Shown here one piece after another: positions 61,001-64,000 of a stretch of 64,000 nucleotides of DNA; the first letter of the stretch is position 1; the number at the start of each line of letters is the position of its first letter. The translations under genes and the position numbers were made by a program. Source of the DNA: Catenovulum agarivorans YM01 (GTDB lineage: Bacteria; Pseudomonadota; Gammaproteobacteria; Enterobacterales; Alteromonadaceae); the NCBI RefSeq assembly GCF_000281085.1, contig NZ_JH767528.1:62001-126000 (forward strand), given 5' to 3'. The notes beneath the pieces are model-generated. The model did not search any database, was not told the origin of the DNA, and saw only the letters and a list, made by a program, of their open reading frames with translations.

Positions 61001-62049
61001 TTGTTTGCACCCGCAATTTCAGCTAGCATATTTGGCAAACACAATGGATCGTCTAAAGTGTAATCATAAGGCACACTAACGCTGGTGGTTGATACTGGAT
61101 TTGGGCCGGCAGGGTGGTTTTTGTCACCATCAGCAGTCCATACAACTGTGTCGTCCCAGAAATTACCGTTTACTTCCCAATAACCCATGTCATTGGTGTA
61201 GAAGGTACCTAGTGGATCTTTGGCATTTTCGAAGTAGTTGTTTTCAACTAACATCTGTGCGCCAATACGCGAATTGATACCAGATTTATTTAGGCCATTG
61301 TAGTGATTGTTATAGCTGTGGCCGATACGACCACGCATCAATGGTGCACGTGAATCTATATTTTGATAAAGGTTGTGATGGAAAGTAACTGGGCCATTTT
61401 GGTCATCGCTTGAGCTTGAACCAACTAAACCACCGCGGCCAGAGTTACGTAAAATACTATAAGACAAAGTAACGTACTTAGTGTCGGCTTTCATATCAAA
61501 CAAAGCGTCATAACCGTCACTTTCACCACCTTGAGCTTCTAAAGTTACGTGGTCAACCCATACGTTTGAAACGTTACTTTCCATACCAATTGCGTCACCG
61601 CCATTTGAAGTTGGAGAGCCAGACTTTTTAACGTTACGTACATGCACGTTCTGGATGATAATGTTAGAAGCCGCACGAATATGTATACCTAATTCATCAA
61701 ATAACGCACCACTACCAACACCTATTAGTGACACATTGCTGATTTCTTTCAGTTCGATAACGCCATCTGCTGTGTTACAGCTGTCGCCAGAAACTTTAGA
61801 TGTATTGCTGTGGTTAATTGTACCTTCAACATGAATGATGATAGGCGTGTCACTTGAAGGGCGGTTACACAGAGCTGCGTGAATCTCTGTACCTGTGGTT
61901 GCATAAACTACGCTACCACCTTGACCCCCAGTTGTTCCACCGTTTTCCTCGGCGAAACCACCAATAGCTGCATAACTTTGGCTAGCAGCGGTTGCTGATA
62001 GTGCAAAGGCAACTGCTTTACTCAATTGCCTAATAGTATTATTTTTCAT
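58063..62049 (-). CDS. Multimodular bi-catalytic PL1 pectate lyase
   Basis: The ATG at 62049 (AAGGTGG upstream) gives 1328 residues; a GTG 9 bases earlier is less likely. Order: signal peptide; first PL1 domain (about 28-360; VWVDHVTLE, RAPLMRGRIGHSYNNHY); Thr-Pro linker (365-387); module A (400-512); linker; CBM6/35-like domain (about 543-680; TGVGYANTDNV); PEPTPD linker (683-720); module B, near-copy of A (720-832); linker; second PL1-like domain (about 868-1328; DIWIHQNTFD, SAFDVKVGAYNITVSFN, RRVPLLRRGQTHMFNNVFY). Both catalytic arginine motifs (R-x-P-L-x-R) are intact. Confidence 0.9.
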   Translation of the reverse strand: MKNNTIRQLSKAVAFALSATAASQSYAAIGGFAEENGGTTGGQGGSVVYATTGTEIHAALCNRPSSDTPIIIHVEGTINHSNTSKVSGDSCNTADGVIELKEISNVSLIGVGSGALFDELGIHIRAASNIIIQNVHVRNVKKSGSPTSNGGDAIGMESNVSNVWVDHVTLEAQGGESDGYDALFDMKADTKYVTLSYSILRNSGRGGLVGSSSSDDQNGPVTFHHNLYQNIDSRAPLMRGRIGHSYNNHYNGLNKSGINSRIGAQMLVENNYFENAKDPLGTFYTNDMGYWEVNGNFWDDTVVWTADGDKNHPAGPNPVSTTSVSVPYDYTLDDPLCLPNMLAEIAGANKGVAVSDGSCTVTPSPTPTPTPTPTPTPTPTPTPTDPEPEEPAPAPSTGSEVLNITESGTSSDFFSITGNLSSSKGTVNYNGLTLTEALKIESSTSINFTSTADGELVLVFNEGESGRISIDGNTHSVSNGVLSVQLSAGSHSISKVDTMNLYYISLGNNAEEPEQPVEPEQPTEPEQPTEPEQPVTPTVGITLQENASGFCYVEGAVESDHSGYTGVGYANTDNVAGAGILYAVHAPAAGSFTLDAIYANGANARPAAIIVNDSLVGSFAMESTGAWTNYASAGETTVTLSAGLNFIRLHANDAAGLANIDALMVTGADQSAGDCNGQIGDGAPAPEPEPTPEPEPTPDPEPTPDPEPTPDPEPAPEADSELLNITESGTSSDFFNISGNLSSSKGTVNYQGLTLTQALKIESSTSITFNSAADGELVLVFNEGESGRISIDGSSYSVSNGVLSVQLSAGSHSISKVDTMNLYYISLGNNGGSVEQPTEPEEPTEPEEPTDPTTPPTSGGGTEVVYPDANCAELINNDSINWRESSLQTDQEIVECLSASLGKPVGYGENATGGFDPAGGSKLVVITNDRPEDQILAAISSPEHNWIVFDKNDFANETPLMMYRPYCADPALQSALGVDEETCRDPYAWCAAKGVSSSSCLLTFFNDELNDKNLPIRNYLIDSNTTIDGRGAKATFTFNGFKIGADSSGASTHMSENVIITNNKFVGVGHTEDHNLDPDMIRSTGESHDIWIHQNTFDTTGDSAFDVKVGAYNITVSFNKLVNVKRAALHGSSDSRAINSQITTTIHNNLFVTTDDNFASSSYNTLRRVPLLRRGQTHMFNNVFYGYRKDIMSIRVGGSALVEDNLFINPVDNAKGDDLADWALNLFDGAVRDGNLEISNSYVFESGSSCTTSGASASLDMQDGSAPNMFADYNGISQDTINANRMAADAQLRNYVMATAGKGAKAPWVSAYSEGVSALVAAAPASCQ
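59901..60002. repeat. Minisatellite coding for Pro-Glu-Pro-Asp/Thr linker
   Basis: Degenerate 12-bp and 18-bp units encode EPTPDPEP repeats between the CBM and module B of the large PL1 gene. Confidence 0.75.
60901..60967. repeat. Minisatellite coding for Thr-Pro linker (large PL1)
   Basis: GT-rich 6-bp units (GTNGGN) encode Thr-Pro repeats after the first PL1 domain, matching the tract at 56474-56537 in the sister gene. Confidence 0.75.
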
Positions 62050-62058
62050 ATAATCCAC

Positions 62059-62557
62059 CTTGTGATTGATAGTTCATCATCGCCTGGCGGGTGGTCCACA
62101 GGTACCAGCTGTGTTCCTTAGTACCTGCCAGTATCAAACCTCAATTCCGTATAACCATCCAAAATTGAATGTTATTTTCAGTTTGATGTGCGAGTCGTGT
62201 GTAGTTCCGCCGCGGTTGTTATCTTCAAAGCCAAGCGACTGATTTAACGGTTTTTATCGCTCAAATGGCTTTTTTAACAGTTGTGCTACCGGTAGCAAAA
62301 CAAATTTATAATAATCAGCTTATTTTTATTTGTAAATCAAATGTTTCAATAATGTTTTAAGCTTAAAGCTTTAAGATGGGATAGACACTGGCTGAAAAAA
62401 TTTTTAGTTATTTTTAATGAATTTAGTTCAGAAGTTTGACTGGCAGCCAATTGTGGATGCGAGGGTTAGCTTGTTTCAGCAATAAACTATAACAAAATCA
62501 AGGCTGATTGTTGTTCAATAGCTATTGCTGTAGGTAAATGTCTAAATATTTGGCATG
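62059..62557. other. Upstream region of the large PL1 gene and 3' flank of SemiSWEET
   Basis: This 499-bp interval has no ORF. It contains a short hairpin CAGGTAC (62099-62105)/GTACCTG (62121-62127) in the leader and the pectate-lyase operator at 62284. The rest is A/T-rich with no visible structure. Confidence 0.6.
62284..62297. promoter_or_regulatory. Pectate-lyase operator, site 3 (large PL1 gene)
   Basis: TGCTACCGGTAGCA is a perfect 14-bp palindrome, 235 bp before the start codon of the large PL1 gene. It is the best match to the consensus shared with 23550 and 57837. Confidence 0.65.
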
Positions 62558-62872
62558 TTAAACTCGACAAGCATTATTGCTTTTGTCTAACTTTTGGCTT
62601 TTTGCTTGTTGTGAGAAAAACTCATTGTAAATTTTAATCGCCAAAATAGTTGCCGATAATAACAAGGTGATCATGTTTGCAACTATCATTGCTTTATCTT
62701 GTTGCGCTAAACCATAAACAAGCCAGCCAGCAACACCTAAAGTAAAAATGCTATACATAGCTAATGAAAGTGAGGCGGTATCACGTGTTTTGATCACTTG
62801 GATCGCTTGTGGAAGAAAGGAAAAAGTGGTTAAAAACGCAGATGCAAAACCTAAAATTTCTACATTTGTCAT
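62558..62872 (-). CDS. SemiSWEET family sugar transporter (PQ-loop)
   Basis: The 104-residue protein has three membrane helices. FSFLPQAIQVIKTRDTASLS is the PQ-loop motif of bacterial SemiSWEETs, which act as dimers moving small sugars across the inner membrane. Ends with a basic/polar tail. It is divergent from the AraC-family gene. Confidence 0.88.
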   Translation of the reverse strand: MTNVEILGFASAFLTTFSFLPQAIQVIKTRDTASLSLAMYSIFTLGVAGWLVYGLAQQDKAMIVANMITLLLSATILAIKIYNEFFSQQAKSQKLDKSNNACRV

Positions 62873-62904
62873 AATGTTTCCTCTGTTTTAAAAAGTTATT
62901 TAAG

Positions 62905-62928
62905 CCAATAAATATAAAGGTTTATTGG
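62905..62928. promoter_or_regulatory. Inverted repeat in the SemiSWEET/AraC divergent promoter
   Basis: CCAATAAA (62905-62912) and TTTATTGG (62921-62928) are perfect 8-bp arms with an 8-bp spacer, 33 bp upstream of the SemiSWEET start. It may bind the AraC-type protein encoded divergently. Confidence 0.45.
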
Positions 62929-63115
62929 AATTTTGTGCCTCAACGTATTCGCGAGTATGCCTATAGTGGATAAATACAGTTTACGTAAGCTTGAAGCCAA
63001 CGTATTTCTGTTACTTCGATGGAGAAAATTATCGCGCAGCTATTGTATTTTTGTTATGCAATAATCTATCTTGTTTTTATCCAAAACTATCATTGTCTAA
63101 AAATGAGGCAGTTAA

Positions 63116-63955
63116 ATGATTGGCTGTGACATTGAAGAAATATTAGAAATTAGCCCAGAATGTGATGAAAGGTTTATTGATCAACAAGCTGTGCCTGAGT
63201 TAGCTGAACTCAACATTGGGGTATCGGGTGTATCTACTTTGCAAGACTATTACAAAGTTGGGCGCAAATCGCCTATGCATCACGCCTTATTGTTTAGCGT
63301 AGCAGGAGAGATAGAAGTAACAACAGAGCAGGGGGTATACAAAGTTGGTCATGGCCAATTAATTTATTTCCCCGCCGGTAAACCTTTTTTAATGCAGCTT
63401 AAAACGACACAATGGCGCAAAGTATGGTTTGAGTTAGATGATATTCCAAAGTGGCGCAAACGTTTGGCTGAGCAACCTTTGGTTGTTGATTGTCGGCAAA
63501 CTCATCAGCTTTATCATTTACTCAGTTTGTTGTATTACGAAAAATCAGCAGAGCTCAGGCAACCTCTGATTAAACAACTCAATGGTTATATAAAACAGTC
63601 GTTAAACGTTAAACAGCATATCAATGTAGAAGAGCAACGGCTCAATCAAGTGATAGATCAAATGGAAGCTAAATTGCATTTTCCGTGGACGGTAGATGAT
63701 ATGGCGAAGCTAGCCAAGTATTCAGCGCCGCATTTACATAGGTTGTTTCAACAGCAGTTTGCAAGATCGCCTTTGCAACAATTGATTGAAATGCGCATGC
63801 AAAGAGCCAAATATTTATTGGCAAACACTAACTGGAGTATTGAGCAAATTGCCGAGCAAGTGGGTTATGCCGATGTGTTTAATTTTGCCAAACGCTTTAA
63901 AAAGTCCGTGGATTTAGCACCGGGACAGTATCGAAAAAGTAAAAAAAACGAGTGA
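63116..63955 (+). CDS. AraC-family transcriptional regulator
   Basis: The 279-residue protein has an N-terminal cupin-like sensing domain (about 20-150; FSVAGEIEVTTEQGVYKVGHG) and a C-terminal pair of helix-turn-helix motifs (about 185-275). YSAPHLHRLFQQQFARSPLQ is the first; WSIEQIAEQVGYADVFNFAKRFKKS is the second. Such proteins usually respond to sugars. It is divergent from SemiSWEET, and might control it or the pectate lyases; neither is shown. Confidence 0.9.
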   Translation: MIGCDIEEILEISPECDERFIDQQAVPELAELNIGVSGVSTLQDYYKVGRKSPMHHALLFSVAGEIEVTTEQGVYKVGHGQLIYFPAGKPFLMQLKTTQWRKVWFELDDIPKWRKRLAEQPLVVDCRQTHQLYHLLSLLYYEKSAELRQPLIKQLNGYIKQSLNVKQHINVEEQRLNQVIDQMEAKLHFPWTVDDMAKLAKYSAPHLHRLFQQQFARSPLQQLIEMRMQRAKYLLANTNWSIEQIAEQVGYADVFNFAKRFKKSVDLAPGQYRKSKKNE

Positions 63956-63978
63956 CCTGATAGCGGTCAGAGTCACTC
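63950..63978. terminator. Hairpin at the end of the AraC gene
   Basis: GAGTGAC (63950-63956) pairs with GTCACTC (63972-63978), with inner CTGA/TCAG. The upstream A-run (63942-63948) gives a T-run on the minus strand, so it could also terminate a gene coming from the right of the window. Confidence 0.6.
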
Positions 63979-64000
63979 ATAAATGGGAGGACACTCCTCA

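Noticed and set aside
62099-62127. Leader hairpin of the large PL1 gene as a riboswitch
   Set aside because: Only a 7-bp stem is evident, with no conserved riboswitch core; noted as part of the upstream region only.

Overview
The window is about 40% GC, gene-dense chromosomal DNA from a marine, polysaccharide-degrading gammaproteobacterium. It most resembles the Alteromonadaceae (Catenovulum-like); the genus is an inference. The grounds are several large TonB-dependent receptors, secreted GH16, GH3, GH97, PL1 and PL3 enzymes, a receptor-linked tryptophan-halogenase cluster, PEP-CTERM proteins, and housekeeping genes of gammaproteobacterial type (YceH, CcoG, DUF2999). No tRNA, rRNA, insertion sequence, prophage or CRISPR array was seen.

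Layout. 1-1435: the tail of a TonB receptor, a DUF2999 gene and a repeat-rich gap. 1436-4448: a GbsR/MarR-type regulator with cydAB (cytochrome bd, cyanide-insensitive type), preceded by a perfect FNR/ANR box and a palindrome that may be an autoregulatory operator. 4583-10635: a beta-glucan locus (TonB receptor, GH16, GH3), followed by a LytS/LytTR two-component pair. 12667-15198: dimeric dUTPase, yceH and a KDG-kinase-like sugar kinase. 15195-23332: a TonB receptor, TPR/2OG-Fe oxygenase and tryptophan-halogenase operon divergent from a GH97 glycosidase. 23605-26824: a secreted PL3 pectate lyase with a lectin domain, a dispersed repeat, a 29-codon membrane ORF and metY. 26881-32276: the operon ccoG, prsT-like TPR gene, PEP-CTERM protein. 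32397-34511: small hypothetical, HDOD-like and CBS proteins. 34571-40118: a three-gene SMC/condensin-like operon whose ATPase looks like the DUF3584 family, with no JetD-type nuclease beside it. 40294-47550: small membrane proteins, a ZnuD-like zinc receptor behind Zur-box-like sites, a HExxH protein, an SPFH protein and a lipoprotein. 47616-49597: glutathione-dependent formaldehyde detoxification. 49849-52369: a repetitive acidic lipoprotein and a membrane protein. 52380-55560: a sulfide/persulfide locus (MBL hydrolase divergent from TauE, rhodanese and a split YeeE). 55618-62049: two large PL1 pectate lyases, one with two catalytic domains. 62558-63955: SemiSWEET transporter divergent from an AraC regulator.

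How it fits together. Pectin breakdown is spread over the PL3 gene (23605), two PL1 genes (55618, 58063), the KDG-kinase-like gene and perhaps SemiSWEET. The three lyase genes share an upstream palindrome, TGCYACCGGTRGCA, not seen elsewhere in non-coding DNA of the window. This points to one regulator controlling distant loci. The beta-glucan locus and the GH97/halogenase locus are separate polysaccharide modules with their own operator-like palindromes. The least explained items are the SMC-E-F operon, the dispersed hairpin repeat family, the CcoG/PEP-CTERM operon and the direct-repeat-flanked insertion in the sulfur operon.

All family assignments rest on reading motifs and architecture by eye; no database search was run.
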